From Sporolactobacillus sp. THM7-4 (GTDB taxonomy: Bacteria; Bacillota; Bacilli; Bacillales; Sporolactobacillaceae), in the NCBI RefSeq assembly GCF_004153165.1, contig NZ_SEMD01000004.1, forward strand, positions 172,658 to 236,657: a DNA stretch of 64,000 nt, given 5' to 3'. How positions within the stretch are numbered: position 1 is the first letter of the stretch; every line of letters begins with the position of its first letter. Under the pieces are notes generated by a model. The model made no database searches. It was given only the letters and a program-made list of their open reading frames with translations, and was not told the DNA's origin. This document shows positions 1 to 8,648 of the stretch, in pieces. Both the position numbers and the translations under genes were made by a program.

Positions 1-1011
1 GATACCTAATTGCGTATGCCACGACCGGACAACGGCGTACGGCAACCATTTATCCAGCGGAATCCCATAAAATCCGCTGCCTTCGACTTGATAGTGGCCG
101 GCAATCGCGCCTAAACCAACTTGAATAATCCAAAGCAGCGCAACCACCCAAAAATACTTGGTGGTCGCCTTCATGGAAGGCGTAGAAGCAACGCCGAGTA
201 ACGGGTCATTTTTCGGAAATTGTTCCAGTTCTTCGTGTTCCCCCTGCCTGTTGGTCGATGCATAATACCAGGCCAGCGCGCCGATGCCCGCAAGCAGCAG
301 GACAAAGCTGACCACAGACCAGACAAGCATTTCCCCTATTGGCTTATTATCAATCAGCGGCTCATTTGGCCAGTTATTTGTATAGGTAACTGTATCGCCT
401 GGACGGTTAGTATGCGTTGCCCAGGTGCTCCACCAAAAGAAGGAAACAAGCGCATTTAAACGATCGGGATCTTTTATGGTATTTTTCGGGATGGCGTAAT
501 CCTCACGGAGTCTGTCCAGTTTCGGATCATCTGAAAATAATCCTTTATAATGCCGGCTGACTGCCGCAATGGCTTTGGCTTCAACTGTTGATACGGTGAT
601 CGTCCCGGTTGCTTTTTTGTACGTATTTGTGCGAAGCTCTTTTTCCAGACGCGCTTTCAATGCCGCTTTTTGCTCGCTATTTAAAGTCTTGTAAGACTTG
701 TTAAAATCGGCCTTTGCCCATGCGTTTAGAATCCATAGAGATTCCCTGTGCAGCCAGTCCGCGTTCCAGTCTGGTGCAACATAGGCACCGTGCCCCCAGA
801 CAGTCCCGAGTTCCTGCCCGCCCATCGACTGCCATACATTTTGGCCGGTCTCGATCTCTTTACTGGTAAATAAAACTTTTCCGCCCGTTGTCACAACTTT
901 TGACGGAATCGGGGGTTTCGTATTATAAAGCCGTCCGCCAAAAAAACCCAAAACCGAAAAAGAGACAATAAAGACAATGGCCAAACTAATCCATAATTTT
1001 TTATAGCCCAC
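1..1011 (-). CDS. norB: Quinol-dependent nitric oxide reductase (qNOR), N-terminal part
   Basis: Reduces nitric oxide to nitrous oxide at the cytoplasmic membrane using quinol. Reading the minus strand from a GTG at 1011 gives an open frame to the window edge (337 codons), so the catalytic C-terminal part lies outside. The start is set by a GGGAGG site about 8 nt upstream. The protein opens with one hydrophobic helix (residues ~5-25). It then has the extracytoplasmic domain typical of single-chain NORs, with motifs NVWQSMGGQELGTVWGHGAY and, near the edge, WLPYAVVRSWHTQLGI, which leads into the haem-copper oxidase core. The fused N-terminal domain with no separate NorC is the qNOR hallmark. 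No regulator is visible here. The family assignment is firm; quinol as donor is inferred from the architecture. Confidence 0.88.
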   Translation of the reverse strand, partial: MGYKKLWISLAIVFIVSFSVLGFFGGRLYNTKPPIPSKVVTTGGKVLFTSKEIETGQNVWQSMGGQELGTVWGHGAYVAPDWNADWLHRESLWILNAWAKADFNKSYKTLNSEQKAALKARLEKELRTNTYKKATGTITVSTVEAKAIAAVSRHYKGLFSDDPKLDRLREDYAIPKNTIKDPDRLNALVSFFWWSTWATHTNRPGDTVTYTNNWPNEPLIDNKPIGEMLVWSVVSFVLLLAGIGALAWYYASTNRQGEHEELEQFPKNDPLLGVASTPSMKATTKYFWVVALLWIIQVGLGAIAGHYQVEGSGFYGIPLDKWLPYAVVRSWHTQLGI

Positions 1012-1274
1012 AAAAGATTCCTCCCTTTCTGAGTCATTCAAAGGATAACTTTCCCTTTCAAACAGCAAATTATTCCAGAAAAGGACCAAATGAGCCAAAC
1101 GTCCTTACTGACCGGAAGCGGAATCCTGATCCTCGAAATCTTTCAGAAAAAAAGAAGGACGGGGAAGAGTTCCCGTCCTTTGATCTGAAACGTACATTAG
1201 TCACCCGCAACGATGATTTGCATATCATGGGTTTTTGCGTATTCAAAATAATCTTCACAGGGTGAATCCTGAGA

Positions 1275-1358
1275 GTTACTCCGAATCCGGGAAAAGTTGC
1301 TCCAAATCCGGGAAAAGTTGCTCCAAATCCGGGAAAAGTTGCTCCGAATCTCTGAAAA
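1275..1358. repeat. Tandem repeat, 4 x 21 bp, GTTGCTCCGAATCC family
   Basis: Four consecutive 21-bp units begin at 1275, 1296, 1317 and 1338, each of the form GTTGCTCC(A/G)AATCCGGGAAAA. The last unit is degenerate (TCTGAAAA). The array lies between norB and the MFS gene. The same sequence family forms a larger array at 13055-13394. Small ORFs on both strands cross it, but none has a ribosome site or a recognisable product. Confidence 0.85.
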
Positions 1359-1420
1359 GATTGTGGACCGCTCGCACAATGCGTCCGCCCGCAGCAGAAA
1401 ACGAGTCTGACAGAGACATG

Positions 1421-1457
1421 TAAAAAAATCCTCCAATCTATGAAAAGGATTGGAGGA
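1421..1457 (-). terminator. Rho-independent terminator of the MFS gene
   Basis: A perfect 10-bp stem (1429-1438 with 1448-1457, TCCTCCAATC / GATTGGAGGA) is followed on the minus strand by seven T residues (complement of 1422-1428). It lies about 30 nt downstream of the MFS stop codon. Confidence 0.85.
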
Positions 1458-1485
1458 AATACTTTTTGATGATCCACTTTTAATT

Positions 1486-2844
1486 TTATAATTGCTGCCT
1501 GTTTGTTTTGGGCCCGAAGAAGAAAAGGAGTAGCGTACAGATCAGCCAGCATCCGCCAATGAATAGAAAAACACTGACATAACCCAGATTAATGGCGATA
1601 ACACCGATAATGAGCGATCCGAAAATATTCGAAAAACGGCCGAGTCCGTAAGCCAGCCCGCTTCCAGAAGAACGGTATTCCGTTGGATACGGTTCTGAAG
1701 TATAGGCATACAGGTTGGAGGTGAAGACCCGCTCAGTAATATTTACGATCAGGCCGAAGACAATAATCATCAGCGGAATCAGGGTCATCCCGTACAGCAA
1801 ACCGGCGAAAGCTGTCAGGAGCGCGCTGAAGGCCAGAATGTATTTTCGCTGGAACTTTTCTGAAACGATCGAACCGATAAATGCGCCAAATGGAGCCCCG
1901 ACGGATTGCAGCACGTTGTACCACAAGGCCTGTTCAATATCAATCCCGCTGTTTTTCAGCAGGCTCGGAACCCAGGAGGCAAAACCGTAGAAACCGAATG
2001 TCTCGCAGATCCAGACACCTGAAAGGACGAGTGTGATTCTCAGATTGTTGCCCTTAAACAGCCCTGAATAACCTGCCTTTTTTGCGGTGTGTATGTGTTC
2101 TGTTTCAGCTTGCTTCGGAACCGGCAGCTCGCCTTTTTCCTGAGCGACTTTCGCTTCAATCCGGCTCATTATGGCGTCCGCCTCTTTGAAATCTCCGTGG
2201 TTCTCATACCAACGCGGTGATTCTTCCATTTTATGGGCCAAAATAAAGAAAAGAATACCGACTGCACCCCAGATAAATACAAGTCGCCAGCCCCAGGCCC
2301 CGAGTGGAATGACGAGAGCCGAAACCACGTTTGTGATCGGAACGCCGACCAGCCCGGTCATGGCGCAGAGCGTTGTATATTTCCCGCGAACGTTCGACGG
2401 GAAAAATTCAGCCAGATAGCTATTGGTCACAATCATCGCGGCCGCAAGTCCGATACCCGTCAGGAACCGAAAAACGATTAAAGACTGAATATCCCACGAA
2501 AATCCGTTTAAAATCGACGCAACGGAAAAGAGCAGGACAAACCATGATAGCGCCTTTTTCCGGCCGAAATGATCGGCGAGCCGACCGCCTGCCGAGGCTC
2601 CGATGAACATACCGAGGAATGAAAAAGCTGTAATATTGCCGACGGTTTTCAGGCTGATACCCCAGTGCTGAATCAGAGCGGGTGCGACATTGCTTAATGT
2701 GAACAAATCTGCGAGATCAAAAAAATAGACAATTCCAAGAGCAGCGAGGACCTGGGTATGTACACGGGAAATCGGCAGGCGATCCAAACGGTTCGCAACA
2801 TTGGAAAATGTTTGATTTTTGTTTTTCTCCTGAACTGCTATCAT
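1486..2844 (-). CDS. MFS transporter, sugar/organic-acid porter type
   Basis: A 452-residue major facilitator with 12 predicted membrane segments. It has the MFS loop motif GGRLADHFGRKKAL after segment 2 (residues ~85-100) and an ESPRWYENHG stretch after segment 6 that is typical of the sugar-porter/aromatic-acid symporter branch. Segment 1 carries an acidic pair (YFFDLADL). A charged cytoplasmic loop at residues ~205-255 separates the two six-helix halves. The ATG at 2844 follows AAGGTGG at good spacing, and a strong terminator follows the gene. It stands alone; the nearest genes are a MATE exporter upstream and norB downstream. NiaP-like vitamin carriers and aromatic-acid carriers share this architecture, so the substrate is undetermined. 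Confidence 0.8.
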   Translation of the reverse strand: MIAVQEKNKNQTFSNVANRLDRLPISRVHTQVLAALGIVYFFDLADLFTLSNVAPALIQHWGISLKTVGNITAFSFLGMFIGASAGGRLADHFGRKKALSWFVLLFSVASILNGFSWDIQSLIVFRFLTGIGLAAAMIVTNSYLAEFFPSNVRGKYTTLCAMTGLVGVPITNVVSALVIPLGAWGWRLVFIWGAVGILFFILAHKMEESPRWYENHGDFKEADAIMSRIEAKVAQEKGELPVPKQAETEHIHTAKKAGYSGLFKGNNLRITLVLSGVWICETFGFYGFASWVPSLLKNSGIDIEQALWYNVLQSVGAPFGAFIGSIVSEKFQRKYILAFSALLTAFAGLLYGMTLIPLMIIVFGLIVNITERVFTSNLYAYTSEPYPTEYRSSGSGLAYGLGRFSNIFGSLIIGVIAINLGYVSVFLFIGGCWLICTLLLFFFGPKTNRQQL

Positions 2845-3126
2845 ACTATTCCACCTTCTTTTTCTTCAATGAATTTCAATACCTAAAACGAATAATTCCG
2901 ATAACAAAAAGTTATAAAGTAATTATACCTGTTCTTTAATTATTTTGCATATTATTTACATACATTTTTAATTTTTTGTAAAAAAATTTTCATTTTGTAT
3001 CATCGGGAATCACAGAGTTGCTAACGGGAGGTCCTGTCCTTCAGGCAGGGGTATCATTTTTTCGAGAAGTGGTTGACATTTTTTGCGATCTGCAGGAGCG
3101 TTGATGCAGATCGAGTGCATCCCGGC

Positions 3127-4482
3127 TTAATTATTCGCTTGTAAGGTACTTTTAAAATGATGCCGGTAACGGTAAGAAAGGAAAATGGCTTTAACGGTGA
3201 GATCAATGCCCTGAGCGATCCAAATTCCGGCAATTCCCATTTGCAGCTGAATCCCGAGCAGGTAGATAAAAACGACACGGATTCCCCACATGCCGATGGC
3301 GGTACTATACATCGGGCTTTTCGTATCTCCTGCTCCCTGAAGGGCACCGGCAAGAACCAGTCCGACTGCGAGAGGAGGCATGAAAAAGGCGTCGATCCGC
3401 AGGGCGAGCGTGATCATATCGATTGTACTGATCCGTCCGGTAAACAGAGAGGCAAAAAAAGGCGTAAACAGAAACATAAGCACACCGGTCGCGCACATGA
3501 TCAAAACGGAGATAATGACAGTCAGAAAGCCATATTGATAAGCTTCTCCCGGTTTTCCCGCCCCAAGATGCTGACCGATCAGTATCGTCGCGGCAACGCT
3601 CATGCCCAGTCCCGGAAGATAAGCAAACGTTTCAATATTCTCCGCGATCGCGTTTGCCGCGTAGACTTCCGTTCCCATCCGGACAATAAGTCCAAGATAC
3701 ACCACCTGTCCAAGTCTCATGATCAGCCTTTCTGCAGCGGCCGGGGCTGAAAGCAGAACGATTTTTCCCGTCAATTGATGAGACGTTGAAGAGGGATTTC
3801 TGAAGAATGAAAAATGAATAGTCGAACGGCGGATGGCGGCATAAAGCATGATCGAGCCGATCACTCGAGCGATCACGGTTGCCCATGCCGCTCCGGCCAT
3901 GCCGAACCCTGTAAAAGCAAAAGCCCCGAATATCAGGATATAGTCCAGCGCAATGTGAATGATATTCATCCACAAACTGATCATCATTGGTGACTTCGTG
4001 TCACCGGCCGCCCGCAGCACATTACCGAGGTGAATCATTAAAGAAATGACAAAAGAGGGAATGCCGACGATCCGAAAGTACAGTGCTCCCTCAGTCAGAA
4101 TCTCTTTGGTCGCCCCCATCATGATAAGAAGCGGTTCAGCGAAAATCATCGTTGCCGCACCGAAAATAAGTCCGCTAATGATTGCGATCCAGGTGGACTG
4201 TCTTGCCGCGTCCCGGGCGTACTGGAAATTTTGCGCACCGACGTGTTTGGCGATGATCGAAGAAGTACCGATTCCGATGGCCATGAACACGGCAATATAA
4301 ACAGCCAGCAGTGTGTTGGCCACGCTGACGGCTGTAACGGTACCGAGTCCAAGCCTCGCAACGAAAAGCGTATCAGCGAAACCTACAATCGTTTGCATCA
4401 GACTTTCAATCATCGCCGGTACCGCGAGTGAGAGAACCGTAAAACTTTTATTCTTCAAAGACTTTGGAAACAAAACGGACAC
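3127..4482 (-). CDS. MATE family efflux transporter
   Basis: A 451-residue membrane protein of the multidrug and toxic compound extrusion family (DinF/NorM type), expected to export cationic or amphipathic compounds using a Na+ or H+ gradient. The N-terminal half has the family pattern of a helix starting LAVPAMIESLMQTIVGFADT, with VARLG after it, and about 12 membrane helices follow in two similar halves (the second begins near residue 245, LSAPAAAERLIMRLGQ). The start is a GTG at 4482 preceded by AAGGA at short spacing; no better start lies nearby. Length is normal for the family. It is monocistronic, with no adjacent regulator gene. The substrate cannot be read from sequence. Confidence 0.85.
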   Translation of the reverse strand: MSVLFPKSLKNKSFTVLSLAVPAMIESLMQTIVGFADTLFVARLGLGTVTAVSVANTLLAVYIAVFMAIGIGTSSIIAKHVGAQNFQYARDAARQSTWIAIISGLIFGAATMIFAEPLLIMMGATKEILTEGALYFRIVGIPSFVISLMIHLGNVLRAAGDTKSPMMISLWMNIIHIALDYILIFGAFAFTGFGMAGAAWATVIARVIGSIMLYAAIRRSTIHFSFFRNPSSTSHQLTGKIVLLSAPAAAERLIMRLGQVVYLGLIVRMGTEVYAANAIAENIETFAYLPGLGMSVAATILIGQHLGAGKPGEAYQYGFLTVIISVLIMCATGVLMFLFTPFFASLFTGRISTIDMITLALRIDAFFMPPLAVGLVLAGALQGAGDTKSPMYSTAIGMWGIRVVFIYLLGIQLQMGIAGIWIAQGIDLTVKAIFLSYRYRHHFKSTLQANN

Positions 4483-4700
4483 GTCCTTATCTGGTTCATG
4501 GGCACACGATGGCCTTAACCATTATACCCAAAAGATGACAAAAAAGTGGGAAAAGCTCAACTTCTTTCGTCAAGATATTAAAACACAAACAAATAGTGTT
4601 AAAAAGTATCAATCAAGTAAAACGACTCGAACATTTTTTAACAGGAGCCGCATAGATTAACACGAGGAATTCCTTAAAATTACCTGACCTGCCGATCATT

Positions 4701-4742
4701 CGGAACGGTGTTTGATATTATCAAACTGCGCGCAACCGTTCG
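4701..4742. promoter_or_regulatory. Nested inverted repeats upstream of the IclR gene, candidate autoregulatory operator
   Basis: A perfect 7-1-7 palindrome (TTTGATATTATCAAA, 4711-4725) lies between outer arms CGGAACGGT (4701-4709) and AACCGTTCG (4734-4742). It ends about 50 nt before the IclR-family gene. IclR proteins usually bind palindromes of about this size and repress their own promoter; assignment here is inference. The rest of the 4483-4789 gap shows AT-rich sequence with no gene. Confidence 0.45.
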
Positions 4743-4789
4743 AAGGGAGGTAAATGATTGTCAAAACCGGGTGAAGCAAGGAGCACTGA

Positions 4790-5566
4790 ATGATGAACTT
4801 GATCCAATCCGTCGAACGGGCATTGAAAATATTGAATCTATTTGATGATTATACCGAAGAGCTGAAGATAACGGAAATCAGCAATCGCCTGAAACTGAAT
4901 AAAAGTACGGTCCACTCTTTGCTTAAAACACTGGAAACCTACGATTATATCGCTCAAAATACAGAAACCGGAAAGTACAGATTAGGCCTGAAACTGTTTG
5001 AACGGGGTAACATTGTGCTTCATCATTTGAATGTACGGACACTTGCGAGGCCCTTTTTGGTGGATTTGTCGCGGGATACCGGTCATACTCTTCATCTGGT
5101 TATTTTGGATGGCATGGAGGGATTATATATCGATAAAGTGGAGGGGACGTCGGGGATGATCGTCTATTCTCGAATCGGAAGGCGCGTCCCCCTGCACTCA
5201 AGCGCTGTTGGGAAAGTGCTGGCTGCTTTTCAATCCAATGACTGGCAAAGCAAGCTGCTTGAGAGATACAGCTTTTTCCGGCAGACCTGCTATACGATTA
5301 CATCTGGCGCTCAATTTCAAAAAGAGCTGAATCGTGTTCGCGAAAATGACTATGCGATTGATAGCGAAGAGAATGAAAGGGGAATTTGCTGTATCGCGAT
5401 TCCGATCAAAAACCATCTGGGAAGAGCGGCTGCTGCGATCAGCATATCGATGCCGAAAGCACAATTCGAAGAGCAGCCCCTGGAAAATGTTCTTGGCAAA
5501 TTACAGGCGGCTGGTCTATCGATCTCGAGAAGGCTGGGTTATCTGGATAAAAAGGCGCACTTGTAA
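4790..5566 (+). CDS. IclR family transcriptional regulator
   Basis: A 258-residue regulator. An N-terminal winged helix-turn-helix (residues ~5-65: SVERALKILNLF, then ITEISNRLKLNKSTVHSLLKTLE) is followed by the IclR effector domain (~75-250), with the family signature GRRVPLHSSAVGKVLAAF and ERGICCIAIPI. The start ATG follows AAGGAG; a second ATG directly after it is equally usable. It heads a five-gene cluster with an anion symporter, a UxaA-type dehydratase in two subunits and a DapA-family aldolase. IclR proteins in such clusters usually sense a sugar acid or its 2-keto-3-deoxy derivative, so it is probably the local repressor. The exact inducer is unknown. Confidence 0.88.
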   Translation: MMNLIQSVERALKILNLFDDYTEELKITEISNRLKLNKSTVHSLLKTLETYDYIAQNTETGKYRLGLKLFERGNIVLHHLNVRTLARPFLVDLSRDTGHTLHLVILDGMEGLYIDKVEGTSGMIVYSRIGRRVPLHSSAVGKVLAAFQSNDWQSKLLERYSFFRQTCYTITSGAQFQKELNRVRENDYAIDSEENERGICCIAIPIKNHLGRAAAAISISMPKAQFEEQPLENVLGKLQAAGLSISRRLGYLDKKAHL

Positions 5567-5596
5567 AGGGAAACATCATTTGTTCATTCAAATGAA

Positions 5597-5610
5597 TGTA
5601 AACGGTTACA
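5597..5610. promoter_or_regulatory. cre-like site (CcpA)
   Basis: TGTAAACGGTTACA matches the cre consensus TGWAARCGYTWNCW at 13 of 14 positions. It lies 17 nt before the start of the anion symporter gene, in the gap after iclR, so CcpA could block transcription of the catabolic genes in good sugar supply. Identified by consensus only. Confidence 0.6.
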
Positions 5611-5627
5611 AAGGAGAGATGATAAAC

Positions 5628-6923
5628 ATGGTTAAACATTCGATTTCACCGCCCGATTCAGCGAAAAGAACCCGCGTGAGGTGGAAAATTGCCTTATTGA
5701 TGTGGCTGGCTGTGATTATCAGTTACCTGGACCGAGCTAATTTATCGGCAGCCGCTCCTTCAATCATGAAGGAGTTGCATATCAGTTCTGCAGAAATGGG
5801 GATCATTCTGTCTGCCTTTTTCTGGTCCTATGTTGTCTTCCAGATTCCATCGGGATGGTTTGCGGATAAAGTGGGTCAGAGAGCAAGTCTTGCTTTTGCG
5901 GTCGGATGGTGGTCGATCGCCACGGCCCTGACCGCAGCCGCAAGAGGATTCGGATCGCTAATCGGTTTGCGGGTCCTTCTCGGTATTGGTGAAGCCGGGG
6001 CCTATCCAAGTAACAGTGGGGTTACTTCCAAATGGTTTCCGGATAAAGAACGAGGAAAAGTCTCAGCTCTTTACGACAGCGGTGCGCGAGTCGGGTCGGC
6101 GCTTGCCATGCCGCTTATCGTTCTCATTATGGCTCAGTTTGGCTGGCGTGCTTCTTTTATTGCATCGGGGGTTCTGGGGCTGATCTGGGTAGCCATTTGG
6201 ATCTGGTATTATCGGGATCCAGAGAAACATCGCTATGTTAATCAGGCTGAGCTGTGTTACATCCGTGACGGACAAATCAAGAAGGACGGCGCGGATGACG
6301 TTCAGCCAATGAAATGGTATCAGCTTTTACGCTACCGCAATATCTGGGCAATGTGTTTTGGTTTTTTCACACTGAATTACTCTGTTTATTTCTTTATCAC
6401 CTGGTTTCCTACCTATCTCGTGGAAGATCGGGGGATGAACATCATGAGTATGGGATTTGTGGCAATGATTCCTCCACTCGTCGGCATGGTCAGTGAATGG
6501 TTCGGCGGCTGGCTGACGGATTATCTGTACCACCATCACAAGTTTTCACTGACCTTTTCACGAAAAATTAATCTGGTCGGTGGCATGATTCTTGGTACTT
6601 TTATTGCTTTCGCCAGTCTTGTTGATTCCGTTCCCCTGGCGATCCTTCTCTTAGCGGTGTCTTACGGAGGAATCTCGATTGCTGCTTCTGCGGTCTGGTC
6701 ATTACCGGGTGATGTAGCTCCCATAAATATGACCTCGACCGTTGGTGGCATACAGAACTGTGCATCAAACATCGGCGGGATACTGGGTCCGATTGTCACC
6801 GGAATCATTATTGAGTTTTCGGGATCTTTTATTTTAGCCCTGCTAATCTCCGGATTTATCACTCTGCTTGGTGCACTGACCTATCTTTTCTGGCTTGGAC
6901 AGGTAAAACCGATTACCAGGTAG
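5628..6923 (+). CDS. MFS anion:cation symporter, hexarate/hexonate uptake (GudP/GarP-like)
   Basis: A 431-residue carrier of the ACS branch of the major facilitators. This branch includes the glucarate, galactarate and galactonate uptake systems. Segment 1 carries the family signature ISYLDRANLSAAAPSI (residues ~32-47). GWFADKVGQR follows helix 2, and GIGEAGAYPSNSGVTSKWFP follows helix 4; both are diagnostic. Twelve membrane segments are predicted. The frame is open far upstream into iclR, but the ATG at 5628 with AAGGAG ahead of it is the credible start. The downstream dehydratase and aldolase point to a sugar acid as substrate. The fit to the family is firm; the precise acid is inferred. 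Confidence 0.85.
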   Translation: MVKHSISPPDSAKRTRVRWKIALLMWLAVIISYLDRANLSAAAPSIMKELHISSAEMGIILSAFFWSYVVFQIPSGWFADKVGQRASLAFAVGWWSIATALTAAARGFGSLIGLRVLLGIGEAGAYPSNSGVTSKWFPDKERGKVSALYDSGARVGSALAMPLIVLIMAQFGWRASFIASGVLGLIWVAIWIWYYRDPEKHRYVNQAELCYIRDGQIKKDGADDVQPMKWYQLLRYRNIWAMCFGFFTLNYSVYFFITWFPTYLVEDRGMNIMSMGFVAMIPPLVGMVSEWFGGWLTDYLYHHHKFSLTFSRKINLVGGMILGTFIAFASLVDSVPLAILLLAVSYGGISIAASAVWSLPGDVAPINMTSTVGGIQNCASNIGGILGPIVTGIIIEFSGSFILALLISGFITLLGALTYLFWLGQVKPITR

Positions 6924-6941
6924 ATTCAAAAGGTTAATGTA

Positions 6942-6960
6942 TGAATCAGAATGAGATTCA
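6942..6960. promoter_or_regulatory. Inverted repeat before the dehydratase small subunit
   Basis: TGAATC (6942-6947) and GATTCA (6955-6960) form a 6-bp stem with a 7-nt loop in the 57-nt gap between the symporter and the dehydratase small subunit, just ahead of its AAGGAGG site. It could stabilise the message or tune translation; no U tract follows, so it is not a terminator. Confidence 0.3.
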
Positions 6961-6980
6961 TTTTAAGGAGGCGCCGCTCA

Positions 6981-7286
6981 ATGAAATCAAACAAGAAAGC
7001 GTTAATGCTGAATAGGAAAGATGATATCGCTGTGGCACTTTCCCCGCTTTTTCCCGGTGACCAGGTAACTGTAAAAAATGATACTTTCTGCAAACAAATT
7101 GATATTAAAGAAGCCATCTCTTTCGGTCATAAGTTTGCTGTTCGACCCATCAGTAAAGGAGAGGATATTTTAAAATACGGAGAAGTGATTGGCATGGCGA
7201 ACAGCGACATCGGAGAGGGGTGCCATGTGCATGTTCATAATTTAGAAGGTAAGAGAGGGAGAGGGGATAAGATTGACAAGAATTGA
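6981..7286 (+). CDS. UxaA-family dehydratase, small (SAF-domain) subunit
   Basis: A 101-residue protein equal to the N-terminal SAF domain of altronate/galactarate dehydratases. It has the family pattern NRKDDIAVALSPLFPGDQV near the start and FGHKFAVRPISKGEDILKYG in the middle. It ends with the motif GEVIGMANSDIGEGCHVHVHNLE, whose paired histidines lie near the metal/substrate site in this family. The ATG at 6981 follows AAGGAGG with 9-nt spacing; an upstream in-frame start has no such site. Its 3' end overlaps the large-subunit gene by 14 nt, suggesting coupled translation. A split architecture is also seen in SuyAB sulfolactate lyase, but the neighbours favour a sugar-acid substrate. Confidence 0.82.
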   Translation: MKSNKKALMLNRKDDIAVALSPLFPGDQVTVKNDTFCKQIDIKEAISFGHKFAVRPISKGEDILKYGEVIGMANSDIGEGCHVHVHNLEGKRGRGDKIDKN

Positions 7287-8448
7287 TGAGTTCGAACTTC
7301 TCGGTTACCGCCGGCCGGATGGTCAGGTGGGGATTCGCAATCACGTTTTGATTTTGCCGACCATTACATGTGCGGCACAGACCGCGAAACGGATTTCCGA
7401 ACTTGTGGATGGAACAACGACTTTTATCCATCAGCATGGCTGTGCACAGGTGGGTACGGATTATGAGCAGACCTTTCGCACTTATGTGGGTATGGGTACG
7501 AACCCGAATGTGTATGGGGTGATCGTACTTGGCCTCGGATGCGAGACGCTCCAGGCTCTTAAAATTGCCGATGCGATTGAGAAAACAGGAAAACCCGTCG
7601 AGATGATCTCGATTCAGCAGTTTGGGAGCACACTTGACGCGATTGCTCAAGGAGCAAAAAAAGCAGCTCAGATGGTACAGGAAGCTTCTCTGGAAAAACG
7701 GACTCCATTTTCATTCAACGAATTGATCGTGGGAACAGAATGCGGCGGATCGGATGCGTGTTCGGGTCTCTCGGCTAACCCGGCTGTCGGTGAAGTAAGC
7801 GATATGATTGTCGATAGAGGCGGAACATCAATTCTTGCTGAAACAACAGAACTGATTGGTGCCGAACATTTGCTGGCCAACCGGGCGGCCGACGATCATG
7901 TGGCAAAGAGAGTATATGAAGTCATTCATGCAATGGAGCAGCGATCCATTAAGATGGGTGTCGACATTCGTACCGGCAATCCGAGCCCGGGAAATATTGA
8001 GGGCGGTTTAAGCTCTCTCGAAGAAAAGTCGCTCGGTGCCGCGAAAAAAGCAGGAAGCCGCCCGCTTATGGAACTAATTGATTATGCGGAAAGACCGAGC
8101 AAAAAAGGACTCGTCTGGATGGATACACCAGGTCATGACATCGAACAGCTGACCGGGATGACAGCGGGAGGAGCCCAGATTGTCCTCTTTACAAGTGGAA
8201 GAGGGACACCGACCGGGTCGCCGATTGTACCGACGATTAAAATTGCGACCAACACGGCAATGTTTGAACGTATGAACGACAATATGGACATAAATGCCGG
8301 GACAATCATTGATGGAGATGAAACACCTAAGGATGTTGGCATACGAATACTAAAAGAGATTGCCCTGGTATGCTCCGGTAAAAAGACAAAAGCCGAGATT
8401 CTAAAACAGCACGACTTCGGAATCTGGCGGATTGGCCCAACCTTTTAA
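7273..8448 (+). CDS. UxaA-family dehydratase, large subunit (galactarate/altronate dehydratase type)
   Basis: A 391-residue catalytic subunit that removes water from an aldarate or aldonate to give a 2-keto-3-deoxy acid. Family motifs are RPDGQVGIRNHVLILP at the N terminus, HQHGCAQVG (~55-63), GLGCE (~92), GTECGGSDACSGLSANPA (~154-171) and MDTPGHDIEQLTGMTAGGAQ, with FTSGRGTPTGSPIVPTIKI following. The cysteines and histidines of the HGCAQ and CGGSDACSG motifs are conserved in iron-dependent UxaA enzymes. The start is TTG at 7273, overlapping the small-subunit gene. Together the two chains equal one full GarD/UxaA. SuyB-type sulfolactate lyase is the main alternative; the DapA-family aldolase downstream argues for a sugar acid. 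Confidence 0.82.
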   Translation: MTRIDEFELLGYRRPDGQVGIRNHVLILPTITCAAQTAKRISELVDGTTTFIHQHGCAQVGTDYEQTFRTYVGMGTNPNVYGVIVLGLGCETLQALKIADAIEKTGKPVEMISIQQFGSTLDAIAQGAKKAAQMVQEASLEKRTPFSFNELIVGTECGGSDACSGLSANPAVGEVSDMIVDRGGTSILAETTELIGAEHLLANRAADDHVAKRVYEVIHAMEQRSIKMGVDIRTGNPSPGNIEGGLSSLEEKSLGAAKKAGSRPLMELIDYAERPSKKGLVWMDTPGHDIEQLTGMTAGGAQIVLFTSGRGTPTGSPIVPTIKIATNTAMFERMNDNMDINAGTIIDGDETPKDVGIRILKEIALVCSGKKTKAEILKQHDFGIWRIGPTF

Positions 8449-8462
8449 AAACGGCGGTCGTC

Positions 8463-8582
8463 CGAAAATATCGGCGATCGCGCGAGAATATCAGCGGTCT
8501 TGCGAAAATATCGGCGATACCCGGAAAATATCAGTGGTCATCCGAAAATATCGGCTATACCTGGAATATATCAGGATGGACG
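8463..8582. repeat. Tandem repeat, 6 x 20 bp, alternating in 40-bp pairs
   Basis: Six exact 20-bp units start at 8463, 8483, 8503, 8523, 8543 and 8563. The core is GAAAATATC. Odd units continue GGCGAT/GGCTAT and even units AGCGGT/AGTGGT, so the array has a 40-bp higher order; the last unit is decayed. It lies in the gap between the dehydratase and aldolase genes and belongs to neither of the other two repeat families in the window. Confidence 0.8.
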
Positions 8583-8648
8583 CTCAAATATAACGCATTC
8601 TGGCAGAGCCGTTAAGCTTATCATCTGAATAATAGTGGAGGGATATCA

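Noticed and set aside
1070-1552. 160-residue minus-strand ORF across the small repeat array
   Set aside because: It overlaps the end of the MFS gene and runs through its terminator; composition is repeat-driven.
5334-5627. N-terminal extension of the anion symporter to 529 residues
   Set aside because: It overlaps iclR; the extension is hydrophilic and unrelated to the family, and a strong ribosome site supports 5628.
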